NCBI GenBank assembly: GCA_012861695.1 | Contig: JAAOOA010000375.1 | Span: 186,001 to 250,000, forward strand | Reading direction: 5' to 3' | DNA: 64,000 nucleotides | Origin: Trematomus loennbergii | Lineage: Eukaryota; Chordata; Actinopteri; Perciformes; Nototheniidae | In this document: piece after piece, positions 33,114 to 46,605 of the stretch | How positions within the stretch are numbered: position 1 is the stretch's first letter | Layout of the letters: each line of letters starts with the position of its first letter | Notes under the pieces: generated by a model | Told to the model about the DNA's origin: nothing | Database searches by the model: none | What the model saw: only the letters and a program-made list of their open reading frames with translations | Made by a program: the position numbers and the translations under genes

Positions 33114-34290
33114 ATCTGCAAAGTTTGTGACAAAAGATTTAAATGGCGTAATCGTTGAAAAAGACACAAGTGTGTTGGTAAGGGAATACATTTGTCTATT
33201 TTGTATCCTGATGACCTGATGCCGTTACATGTAATACGTTACTCCCTCAGCCTGTTTTCACCCACCTGCAACCAATTCGCTAATAATCACAAATGTTCAT
33301 TTCTTCGACCCCTTGACTTGACTATTTCTTGTTTAATAATCGTTACATCTCCTCATGTTTTGAATGGTAAGCTTTAAAAAAACACATCATTACACATATA
33401 CTGGGCTGTGATGAGGATGGATTATGATTACATGCTTTATTAAGCAGCAGTTAAAAGTACTACACAAAAACTGGACAGAATACAATGGAGAACAATGAGA
33501 TTACTGTGGGTTCCCTTACCCATACAACTGTACTATTTGGTATGCCAGAAACAGATTAAGTCATTAAGCAAAACCTACAAGTCTGCCCTACTGCATATTG
33601 CAGTATGGAAGCCAGCATATGTATATGGCTATTCTGACCCACAATACTTTATCGAGCAAGAGGGCAAAGGTAAAGATGCAATGTTGTGATGAAGTAGTGC
33701 AGTGGTGCCCTCTGGACCTGATAGTGCAGCAACACAAATTGCATAATGCATAATACCAATTGAGATTTAATAAAAAATCTTACATTGAAATAAATAGTTA
33801 AGTTCTTTATAACTACGCATAAAGATACAAAAGAGAAAAAAATTGCATAATTTAAAACAATAATTAACAAGCTATTGTCAGAGTCAGTTATAAAGAATAT
33901 AAAAGGAGGGCTTACTATTTCCTGCAGTTGATACAATGAATGATATTTACCAATAAAGCATGACAATATTACTCATGTCAGACAAAGATATGTTTGAAAA
34001 TGACTTAAATATATATATATATATATTTATCGTAATTCAAATATGAACGTCAAAAGTCGGAATATGCCAATCTTTTTTTCTTATTATCTTATTTGCTAAA
34101 CGTTCTTGTATAGTAATATGCATGTGTTGTATTTCTACTACGTCTATTTATTAATGTTCAGCAATAACCACGTTTTCCCAGTACATCCATGGGACTGACG
34201 TTCTTGGGTGGGGTGATTCCGCTTTTGAACAGGAATTTTGTTAGCCAGTGTTCTTGTTTTCCATGTGCTCAATAAAGTTTCTTTAAAAAA
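33114..34290 (+). repeat. Segmental-duplication flank downstream of zinc-finger copy 1
   Basis: Closely matches 62839-64000 throughout, apart from scattered substitutions and a different AT run near 34008. It holds no supported gene. The homologous stretch ends with CAATAAAGTTTC at 34269-34280, just before the tubulin promoter. Confidence 0.85.
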
Positions 34291-34299
34291 AATTCTAAA

Positions 34300-34400
34300 G
34301 AATTCAACCAATCAGAAGTGTACCCACTTGTCTTTTCATCCAATCAGATTCCGCAGCAATTGCGCCGCGTAAGATAGTATAAATAGCCCGCCTAGAAAAA
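34300..34400 (+). promoter_or_regulatory. Alpha-tubulin core promoter
   Basis: Two CCAATCAG boxes (34308-34315 and 34340-34347) and a TATAAATA box at 34378-34385, about 125 bp before the ATG. This CCAAT-CCAAT-TATA order suits a strongly transcribed vertebrate gene. The start site is expected roughly 30 bp after the TATA box. Confidence 0.8.
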
Positions 34401-34508
34401 ATACACCTGTTACTTCTTACCCTGGACTCATACAGGCCCTGCTGTGAGAGATAACTTTGCCTTTTCCTCTTCTTTATCGAAACCCTCTGTCTTCACATCT
34501 TCAGAAAA

Positions 34509-37854
<3,346 letters not shown>

Positions 37855-37899
37855 AAAGCTTTATTGATCTCTGATCCATGCTGTTTTATTAATGTCAAG

Positions 37900-37925
37900 A
37901 AAATAAAGTTGTTCATTGACTGAAC
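37900..37925 (+). terminator. Alpha-tubulin polyadenylation signal
   Basis: AAAATAAAGTTG about 50 bp after the stop codon provides an AATAAA hexamer, giving a very short 3'UTR. Confidence 0.8.
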
Positions 37926-38498
37926 CTGAACCTATGCTTTCCTCTCGTCAATGAATACACTGTTAAACATGACCTATCTGCCTAGATGGGTTGTATGTAT
38001 TCACTTGCTCAGTTCAATCAAAAATGTTTTCACACAGATGCTATTGCTCAATTCAGTCACTTGGAGGCAGTGGTGTTTAACATGTATATATCTGTTCTCT
38101 GAACACACCAGGCATGGCAATCTAGTTAAATGCTAGATTAATCACTACATGATTTCTCAACATCAGATGATTCAAGAGTACCATTTGCATATCTTACATT
38201 GACTTATTTAAGATTGGATGTGTGCTTTACGTGAGAAGAACAGAGTCCTAACCCCGGCCTGATCTCAAATAGGGTGTGGTATTCACTCTGGCCCAAGGGA
38301 GGGATAGTAGTGAGGCGGGGGGGTGGGGCTCTATGCTGGCAGACAGGTGGTGTTTCAAAAGACTTAGTTCTGCTGTTCCCAGACTGGAACATGAATGAAA
38401 CTGAAAGCAATACATTAGGAACCATGTAAAGCCACATTGAAAAGGGCTAAATAGTGTTGTAAGGAGATGAGTGTTTTCACAGGTGTTGTAAACGTTTT

Positions 38499-38504
38499 TT
38501 TATT
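38499..38504 (-). terminator. Polyadenylation signal for the minus-strand terminal exon
   Basis: TTTATT on the plus strand is AATAAA on the minus strand, about 1.0 kb downstream of the stop codon of the junctophilin-like exon. It faces the tubulin 3' end, so the two genes converge. Confidence 0.5.
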
Positions 38505-39531
38505 TTCAGTTCTGTAATCATTCACCATGTTCGGTTACAAATAAATGCTTTTTCTTGACATTAAGCAGATATTTAATGTCATTAAAACAGAAAAACAAAA
38601 TGGATTCTACAATACAAAAACATACACAGCTCTCATTTAAAACCCAACAGGAACATACAGTACTGTGACTCTCATAAGCTTTCTATTGCCCCCTTTTCTA
38701 CAGCTCCCAAACCAAAGCAGCAAATTGACAATAATGCATATAAATCCCAGTGAAAAGAGAAAGTTCCACAGTGTAGTACACCACAGTCTCAAATGCAATT
38801 AGCTGAAATGTAACTGGACCTGCTTTGGAGTCTGAAGAGACAGAGCAGCAGCAAGATGAAAACAAAAAGACTGGCTTAATGTTGGATTGCAGTTTTCTGT
38901 TGAAACTTGCAGATATTAAAACAATAATACCAGTAATCTTCACACGTCTGCTGCAGTGTCTCAATCAAGTTTAAGGCACAGTGGAGAGAATATTCAGTTT
39001 GTATGTTATTAACATTCTTCATAATACAAACACGTCTTGTGACAAAGTGTAATGATCGTTCAGGTCTAATCAGCCAGTGTGTGCCAATGAAGGGTTCAAA
39101 ATCCTTTTCTTTTGCAAAGATGTGACTTCTTTAGCGCTGCTTCTCCAGTGTAAGCACGGAGGACATACTCTACCATCCAGCCCCGACTTTAACATGCAAA
39201 CATCTTCATATTCAGACGTTCTGAATCAGGTTCATGTCCTTCAGTTTGTCAATCCTCTGGAAAGAGAGGAGCTTCACATAGCCTCACAGTCACACCAGCA
39301 ACAACCTTTAGAAAAGCTGCGGCCATCTGCGTGAGGCTTCTTCTTCTTCTTTTCTTATCTCTGGTCCTAACTGAGGACGAGGCGTCTCTCTCCAACACTT
39401 CTGCAGAGTGGTGACCTGCAGATTAAAACACCATTTGTATTTGAGTAGACTCCCTATTCCCTCAAGTTTGTATACTGTGTTATTTTAATCACATTTGATT
39501 TGTTTATTAATGACCTGAGGTGGACGATGTC

Positions 39532-39612
39532 TCATGACAAAATGTGTACGAAGAGAATGGCCAGGCCAATGTTGAGAAGGATGACTATGCATATCATTAT
39601 GGTGTGTGGGCC
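39532..39612 (-). CDS. Terminal exon of a junctophilin-like gene (membrane anchor)
   Basis: After a CTTCTCTTGAAG acceptor the minus strand encodes 26 residues: GPHTIMICIVILLNIGLAIL followed by FVHILS and a stop. This is a single C-terminal transmembrane helix and fits my recollection of the junctophilin tail (ILLNIGLAILF), which anchors the protein in the ER/SR membrane at junctions with the plasma membrane. A ~1-kb 3'UTR and AATAAA follow. No upstream junctophilin exon (MORN repeats, alpha-helical region) is visible up to the duplication edge at 44922, so it is either the end of a gene with a very long intron or an orphan exon. A LINE fragment begins only ~25 bp beyond the acceptor. Confidence 0.5.
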   Translation of the reverse strand, partial: GPHTIMICIVILLNIGLAILFVHILS

Positions 39613-39636
39613 CTTCAAGAGAAGTCACCATGAGAC

Positions 39637-40098
39637 ATGAGGGCAGGGAAGGCAGTTTACCATCTTGTGGATCCGCACCAGTCTGGTCTCAAGGCAGGTC
39701 ACTCCACAGAAACTGCTCTCCTTGCTGTCTCTGAGGAACTGCACACGGCTAAAGCAGCCTCCCTCTCCTCTGTCATCATCCTGTTGGACCTGTCTGCTGC
39801 ATTCGACACGGTGAACCATCAGATCCTCCTTCACACTCTCCAAGAACTTGGAGTTTCAGGCTCTGCACTTTCCCTCCTCACCTCATACCTCAAAGACCGT
39901 ACCTACAGGGTAACTTGGAGAGGGTCCGACCCTTGTCAATTAACTACAGGGGTCCCTCAGGGCTCTGTTCTTGGTCCCCTCCTCTTCTCCTTGTACACAA
40001 ACTCGCTCGGATCTGTCATTAGCCCGCATGGTTTTTCATACCACAGCTACGCTGACGACACCCAATTCATTCTGTCCTTTCCCCGCTCAGAGACCTAG
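39637..40098 (+). pseudogene. LINE reverse-transcriptase fragment
   Basis: Contains HSTETALLAVSEELHTA, IILLDLSAAFDTVNHQILL (first catalytic Asp block), TGVPQGSVLGPLLFSLY and the YADDTQ catalytic motif, then stops. Truncated at both ends; L2-like. The frame is still open over about 150 codons, so it is fairly recent. Confidence 0.85.
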
Positions 40099-41623
40099 GT
40101 CGTCGCACGCATCTCTGCTTGTCTAGCTGACATCTCTCAGCATTCTCAGTAGGAAATGCCTTCTCTACTTTATTTATGTAATGCTTCTTTGTTTTAATGC
40201 AATCTGAACTGCATTTGTGTCTGAAATGTAAACCGTTTGCCATAATCCTAGTCCCTGTTCAAGTTGTCCTTTCCTCTCATCATGTGGGTATTTTGAGGTC
40301 AAGTCTTTGTATAATTCTTACCTTTTAAGGTAGAATTAAGAAGTTTAAAATGTGAAGCAACTCACAGCATTCTGAAACATGAGGTCTCTATAAGGGTGGT
40401 ACACTTTGGGACCAATCAGTAAGTAGCACCTTGGTGACATTACAAAGCATACCGACTCAATGACTACTCATTCTACATTTCAAAAGACGCACCCTAGACC
40501 TGAATCTGTTTGGCAGGAAGAGCAAATGGAAAATAATTTGATTATCTAACAATATAAATGTATGTTAGCAAAGATCTAGAGCAGAGAGATCCTTTGATGA
40601 ACCATCAAAGTGAATTGTATTGGTTTCTTGGAGTGTTTACCATATCAAAGACATCTATGCAATAAGAACTTAGTGTGGGAACAAAAGAATAACTAACAAG
40701 GACCCAGAGAAGCCATCATCTAGATCTCTCCATTGCTCATCAAGGAATACAAAACAACACCTTTTTTAGTTTGTTTTAATCCCAATTGTGTTTTTGATGA
40801 GCAGAATACATTCTGAATGTAAATCTTCTTGGCTCGAGATATTTCACTGAAACCTTGAAGTTTGACCAAAAGGAGCATCCTTTGAACTGTGGATAGTTCT
40901 GTGAGAGGGAACACAGTAGTAGAGGCAGAGAGTTGCTCATTTCATGCAGTGTTTTATATCTAGAAAAACCTGCGGGAAGACCTGTTAGGTATGGTATTTG
41001 TATTGTACAAATACTTTGGTTACTATTGTGATTTATTTATTTTTTGTAAAATTTGACAAGTAGCTTCTGCTCTTCACTGAACCAGTTCAAATATTATATG
41101 GAACCTGCAAAAAAAGATGAGAAGGAACACTAAAACTTACATAAATCTGTCCACATGCATTTGAACACAAGGCAAAGTACTCAAAGCACCTCTGTGTGTC
41201 TTCAGGACCACATTGCCATGATGACACACACGCAGACTCACAAGGTGAAAACAATAGCAGCGTGGCTTTAGCAGCTGGTAATAATGGCTCTGAATTAGAG
41301 TGACAGTTTAAAAAGTATGCAACTACCTAATTCATGATCTCTTATGCGCTAACCTATCATTTCATTTGCTTCAAAGGACACAAAAGAGTTCGAGGCAGGC
41401 CTTGATGGACAACTTGTGATGAATATCGCCATCATCAGTGGCCGGTCCAACCCAGGATCTGACCATAAGATGGCAACCATCGTGGTGGAGGGAAACAAAT
41501 GAATGAGCAAGCATTCTGCGTTAAATGTGTTCATAGTGTTTAAAATAATGACTGTCGGCAGTGTAAACATCTTTGTTACATCTTTTGTCAAATGGATGTG
41601 TGTGATCTGCAGATTGGTGGCCA
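40099..41623. other. No gene seen
   Basis: Unique-looking AT-rich DNA. Short frames near 41349-41624 lack any recognised domain. Upstream finTRIM exons (RING, B-boxes) would be expected here but were not found. Confidence 0.4.
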
Positions 41624-42387
41624 TTGAAAGTTTGTTACTGTAGTTTTACAAAAACGAAGATGTTCACTGAGCTGATCCGTCTCATGGAGAAAAGAAGCTC
41701 TGATGTGAAGCAGCAGGTCAGATCCCAGCAGAAGAGAGAAGTGAGTCGAGTCAAAGAGCTTCATGAGAAGCTGGAGCAGGAGATCTCTGAGCTGAAGAGG
41801 AGAGACGCTGAGCTGAAGCTGCTGTCTCACACAGAGGATCACAACCAGTTTCTGCACAGCTACCCCTCACTGTCAGCCCTCAGTGAAGCTACACACTCCT
41901 CCAGCATCAACATCCGTCCTCTGAGCTACTTTGAGGACGTGACGGAGGCCCTGTCAGCAGTCAGAGACAAACTACTAGTGACTACTAGTCACTCAGACAG
42001 ATTCACTGATTATCTTCAGGTCCTGAGTAGAGAGAGTCTGACTGGACGTTGTTACTGGAGGTGGAGTGGAGAGGGACAGGAGTTGATGTAGCAGTCGCAT
42101 ACAAGAATATCAGCAGAGCAGGGGTGAATGTTTCTTTGGATACAATGACAAATCGTGGTCCCTATTCATTTCTTTACAACAGAATCCTCACTCCCGTCTC
42201 AGGTCCTCAGTCCTCCAGAGTAGGAGTGTACCTGGATCACAGAGCAGGTGTTCTGTCCTTCTACAGCGTCTCTGAAACCATGACTCTCCTCCACAGAGTG
42301 CAGACCACATTCACTCAGCCACTACATGCTGGACTTCAGCTTGATTGTGATGATGGAGACACTGCTGAGTTTTGTAAACTCAAATAG
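41624..42387 (+). pseudogene. finTRIM-type TRIM gene, 3' remnant
   Basis: Codes for the coiled-coil segment FTELIRLMEKRSSDVKQQ, EISELKRRDAELKLLSHTED and FLHSYPSLSAL, then PRY/SPRY pieces: FTDYLQVLSRESLTGRCYW, and after a frameshift near 42050 EVEWRGTGVDVAVAYKNISR, SRVGVYLDHRAGVLSFYSVS and AEFCKLK-stop. The PRY strand just before DRFTDY is shortened, and RING and B-box exons are absent. FinTRIMs are fish antiviral and signalling E3 ligases; this copy cannot make one. Polyadenylation-like AATAAA hexamers follow at about 42850 and 42880. Confidence 0.85.
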
Positions 42388-44604
42388 CCTGAAGTCATTG
42401 GAGGAACTCTTCTACTTCTTAAACTCACCGTGTGTCCATCAGAGCTGATTGTTCATGTCTTCACTGTGCAGAGATCAGCTGTCAATCAAACATGATGGGT
42501 GGGGCTTGAACATCTTCTCATGAGTTGTTCTGTAGATGTTGGACTTTCTTCCGGCTCCTTCCTGGGTCTGTGTAGCCATGGAGGCTGTCACTGCTCAGGA
42601 GGATTTCTGTTAACCTCAACTGAGATTTCTCTGCATGAAAATGTAAACTTTGCTCTAAATATTTGTTGAATAGGTCTTTTAGTTTTGACTAAGTCTCAAA
42701 GTGTTGAATGCATTAATGAAAGTTTGAAAAAGGAAAGAAAACACATTCAAAGAAAAGTGATAAAAAAGAAAAGCTAACAGGTTGAGTTTGTTATAAATTG
42801 TGTTTCTATTTTCAAGATGTGAGATGAGTGCCACATTTACATGTCTGTAAATAAAATGTTGGAGTTTTTCTTGTTAATAAAAGAGCTAAGAGGACGTAAG
42901 TGAAAATCTCATTATTTAGTTTTCAATCTTAAAATGAATGACCTCTCCTCTCCAGTGAAGCTGCACTAAGTTGAGATGAATTTTAAATGCATGTAGTTCT
43001 TTTTTTACTGCTACGTCCCCAATAAGCTCTAGGACAACAATGGATACAGTAACACACAACAACAAATAACATTGAGAGAGTCGCGGGGGAAGTGAACACA
43101 AGTGCATTTATTTACACCAAAGAATGGAGAGGAAGAAGCGTCTCTGGAAGAGGGTTAGGAACATGTGGGAACATGTGAAACTTAAAGTCAGATAAAAATC
43201 ACTTTGGTCAGACCTCAACTTTTTCTTTACTAGTGAAAGTCAGAATTCTGATAAAAAAATTAAACCTTTTTTTCAGATTTTCTATTTTTTTTTTCAAGAA
43301 AATCTCAGAAATCAGATTTTTCTTAAAATATATTTTATTTATTTTCATGACAACCTTCAGAACTTTCTTCATAGATCTGAGATTTAAGTAAGAACTCTGA
43401 TTTATTACTCAAAAGAAAAAATCAGTTTTGTTCAGATCCAAAAAGTGAATCCACATGTGGTCCTAATCCTCTTCTGTGTTTCAGAGTTCTGAGATTTGCA
43501 TTACAATCAATTAAAACATGTATATATTCCTAGATCTCAGAGTAAAGTCAGAATTCAGAAAAGTTTCCTCTGAATAAAAGATCAAAATCATTTCAATTTA
43601 AAATAAAATGTCCCCATGTGGCCCTCATCCTCTTTCTGACCCTCTTATCCCACGCTCTCTAAAGTTGAACTGAATCAAAGAAGGATTTTCTACACGTCGT
43701 AGCGCGCAGTCAACAACTATGTCTGATTATCTCAAAGTGTGTAGGGTCCTTTCATCCAAGGTTTTAGAGAGAAGTGCATTAAAGATAGTTCAGTGTGTAA
43801 TGACTTTTAAACATATATCATTTGAAGGGTTTTCTTCTTAGATAGTGAAGTGAAACCTGCAAGACAAAAGTCAAGATGGCATGAATTGTGATGCGTTTGA
43901 TTTCTTTTCTAAGAGCCTCAAACGCCTCTTCCCAAAAGGCTTTGTTAAAAAAAGGGAACATGTACAGTATAATAGTGCCTATCATGTTTGAGTGATTAGT
44001 CTCAATGTTGGGACATAGCCACCAAAAGATAGGCTCTCAATGTTTCGAAATAATAATGATCCCTCCACCAAATGCAGATTCAAACTAAAGTAACAGGTTG
44101 GTTTTGAAAATGTAAGAAGTAGAAAGTACAGGATTTAGTGTTAAACATGTAAGGAGTTTCTCCTGTCAATCTGCCTAAGACAATGAACGAATTACCCCCC
44201 GTTGCTAAGCAGAATCTTTTGATAACTAATGCTTAGTGGTCATGGAAGAAGCTTAAGACCAGATTTTAGACCCTAGCAAAGAGCAGGTATTATCACAATG
44301 ATCTATTTGACAGTGGAAGACTTACAACATTTGAATTACCATTTACAAAATACAGACTTCTAAAAATATTTACAGGTCAGACATTATGTGTATAAAAAAT
44401 CCAATTCATTGGAAATCTCAAGAGACTCTCACCTACTAAAGAGGTTTTTCCTGGATCACAAAGAACTAAAACACTTTATATCCAAATTCAACTCGGAAAT
44501 GTTCAATCTAAATGCAGACCAACTTGGAGGGTTGAGAACATCTTGGTGTACTCTGCTTAACTGTGTGATGCATGATGGTATCTGGGTTCATATCACTAGA
44601 CTCT
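42388..44604. other. No gene seen
   Basis: The finTRIM 3'UTR, then AT-rich sequence. At 43190-43600 diverged words such as GTCAGAATTCTGA, TCAGAAATCAGATTTT and TCTGAGATTT recur, a decayed simple repeat. No coding frame supported. Confidence 0.4.
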
Positions 44605-44915
44605 GACTGGATCATACAGGATTAAACGGAACAATGTTTTTAAAGGAAAAAAGCAAAGTTGAAAAATGCAGGGGGTGTGGAGTGAAAGAAAATGTGGAAC
44701 ACATCGTATTACACTGCAACATGTAGAAAACAGAGAGGGAACAACTAAGAGACAGGGTCAGAGAGGCAGGAAGGGAGTGGAGCCTGATGGGGACACTGGG
44801 AACAGAAGGTGAGGGGGTAAGAGCTACCAGGAAGGCCATTCTTAAGTATTTGAGTGAAACAGGATTGATTGGAATAATTTTAAACAACGTAAATACAGTG
44901 GTATAATTCCACATA
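44605..44915 (+). pseudogene. LINE C-terminal fragment (I/Nimb-like)
   Basis: Plus-strand reading gives KCRGCGVKENVEHIVLHCN (the terminal CCHC-like zinc motif of this LINE clade), QLRDRVREAGREWSLMGTLG and ATRKAILKYLSETGLIG, with an in-frame stop in the middle. It directly precedes the promoter of zinc-finger copy 2, matching the RNase H fragment before copy 1. Confidence 0.75.
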
Positions 44916-44921
44916 TGGTGA

Positions 44922-45314
44922 TAGGATGATATGGTGATACACACTCTTGTACAGTAGGTGGCGGTATGCACCTTAAAGTTGTTTGCAATCCGCCAAAAAC
45001 CTAGAGAAGAAGAAGAAGAAGAAGAAGAAGAAGAACCTGGATCCATGTGGCGTCTCGTCTCTACGGTTCTCTCTCTCTGTGTTCCTGAGAAAGTGTGTGT
45101 GAGCTCCAGCACTACTGATCCATCATCTGTGTGTCTGGATAAACCTCTGAATGGACTCTGTGCTCTTTTTTTCTGGAGCGTTTACCTCGGACTATAGGAG
45201 CTAGCTTAGCATGCTAGCTGGAAACACGTTAGCAACACTAGTCAGATTGAGAGTTTGATTGAGAGAGAAACTGTGTGTTTAACGGAGTCTGCAGGAAAAG
45301 GTGATCTAGGAAAC
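44922..45314 (+). promoter_or_regulatory. Promoter/5'UTR region of zinc-finger copy 2
   Basis: Homologous to 17951-18329. The GAA tract is expanded to about nine units (45006-45034). Otherwise nearly the same, including the CTAGCTTAGCATGCTAGC palindromic motif. Confidence 0.4.
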
Positions 45315-45785
45315 ATGAGTAAAGTCCAAATGCTCGAGGAGGAGCTGTCTCTTTCCAAAGAGGAGAACAAGAGACTCCAGAAACTACTGGACGCTGTTTT
45401 ACAGCCTCAGCTTCGGATACACAGAGCAGGTATGTTCCCTTTACTCTCCATTAACACTTTAAACTCTTCAGTCGCACTTTATTATCACATTAATAACACT
45501 TTAGACCAGGGGTGTCAAACTCAAGGCCGGGGGCCAAATCCGGCCCGCGACTTCATTTTATGTGGCCCCAAAGAGCTTGCAAAGAATATAATATGTTTAT
45601 TATACGGTTACATGCTACTTTACAGAAGCACGTTGCCCATAAACGACATGTCCCACAATGCATCTCAAATTTGACTTTTTCTCAGAATTTGACTTTTTTT
45701 GTCCAAATATGCCTTTTTTCTTAGAATTAGCCTTTTTCTCATAAATAGATTTTTTTTTCAAAATGTCACAATCAATGTTTTCCAG

Positions 45786-45979
45786 TGTTGTATCTTGTGA
45801 TCAATAATTGTATGTCCACAACATAGGAGTAGATTTAACTGGTTTTACTTTGGTAACATGCTTCCGGGACTTCCTCGTGGGAACATGTACAACAGGCTCT
45901 TTTTAATACCAAGAGTGAGTTTGCCCCCTGCTGGACAAATGCAATAACATGTAATAATAACACAAGGTAAGATACCACA
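45786..45979 (-). mobile_element. 3' LTR of the Ty3/Gypsy element, with polypurine tract
   Basis: 194 bp, plus-strand edges TGTTGTATC...CCACA. On the minus strand it starts TGTGG and is preceded by a purine run (the inverse of 45980-45993, TTTCCCCCCCTTT). Flanking target duplication TCCAG at 45781-45785 matches TCCAG at 58476-58480. Confidence 0.85.
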
Positions 45980-46155
45980 TTTCCCCCCCTTTAAGCTAAC
46001 AATACTTCCCGAAGGTGGGGTATAACATACTCCCGTTACACAACATTTCGAGGTACTGGCATAAACCATTTCACTTTCAAAGATTAACATTCTAAACCTT
46101 TCCTTAAAGTGAGATCAGAGAACTATGCTGCTCTATTAATGGAACATCTCTTGAT

Positions 46156-46602
46156 CTATTTAACAAAGTCTTTCAGGTATACAGGTGGCTGTCTCTCGCG
46201 CTCTGATCGTCTCACCACGGGTGTAGCAGGCAAGTCCGGCGGGACCGGAGTACACAGAACCACTGGCTCACTTGCAGGAGGTCCTTCTTGCTCGATTGTC
46301 ACTGGAACCACAGTGTCTCTGTTGGAGTCCAGCACCGGCTCTAAGGGCACGGTGTCTGTTAATCTGGCTCTTACTTGATCCACATGCCGCTTCACGACTT
46401 GACCACTTCCAATGATCACTGTATATGACACTGGACCTGATGAGCTCCGATGACCGCAGCGATCCATTTAGGTCCATAAGAGTAGTTTCTGATGAACACT
46501 TTATCCCCAGGTGAGAAACTTCTCAGTTTCCTGTTTGTGTCATGGGACTGTTTCTGTTTTAGTTGTTTTTTGCTGCACTCTTGTTTTCACATCTGGCAGG
46601 AG
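46156..46602 (-). pseudogene. Gypsy integrase C-terminal part
   Basis: Minus-strand reading gives a GDKVFIRNY-type block and PKWIAAVIGAHQ, then after a frameshift GPVSYTVIIGSGQVVKRHVD, the end of the integrase/GPY-F region, and a PVRRSERERQPPVYLKD tail. It is separated from the catalytic core by the 4.9-kb TIR element. A 1-bp gain in an A-run near 46570 adds another frame break. Confidence 0.8.
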
Positions 46603-46605
46603 CAG

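Noticed and set aside
33495..33689. Short plus-strand ORF conserved in both duplication copies
   Set aside because: Similarity follows from the segmental duplication; the copy at 63206-63400 is frameshifted and no domain is present.
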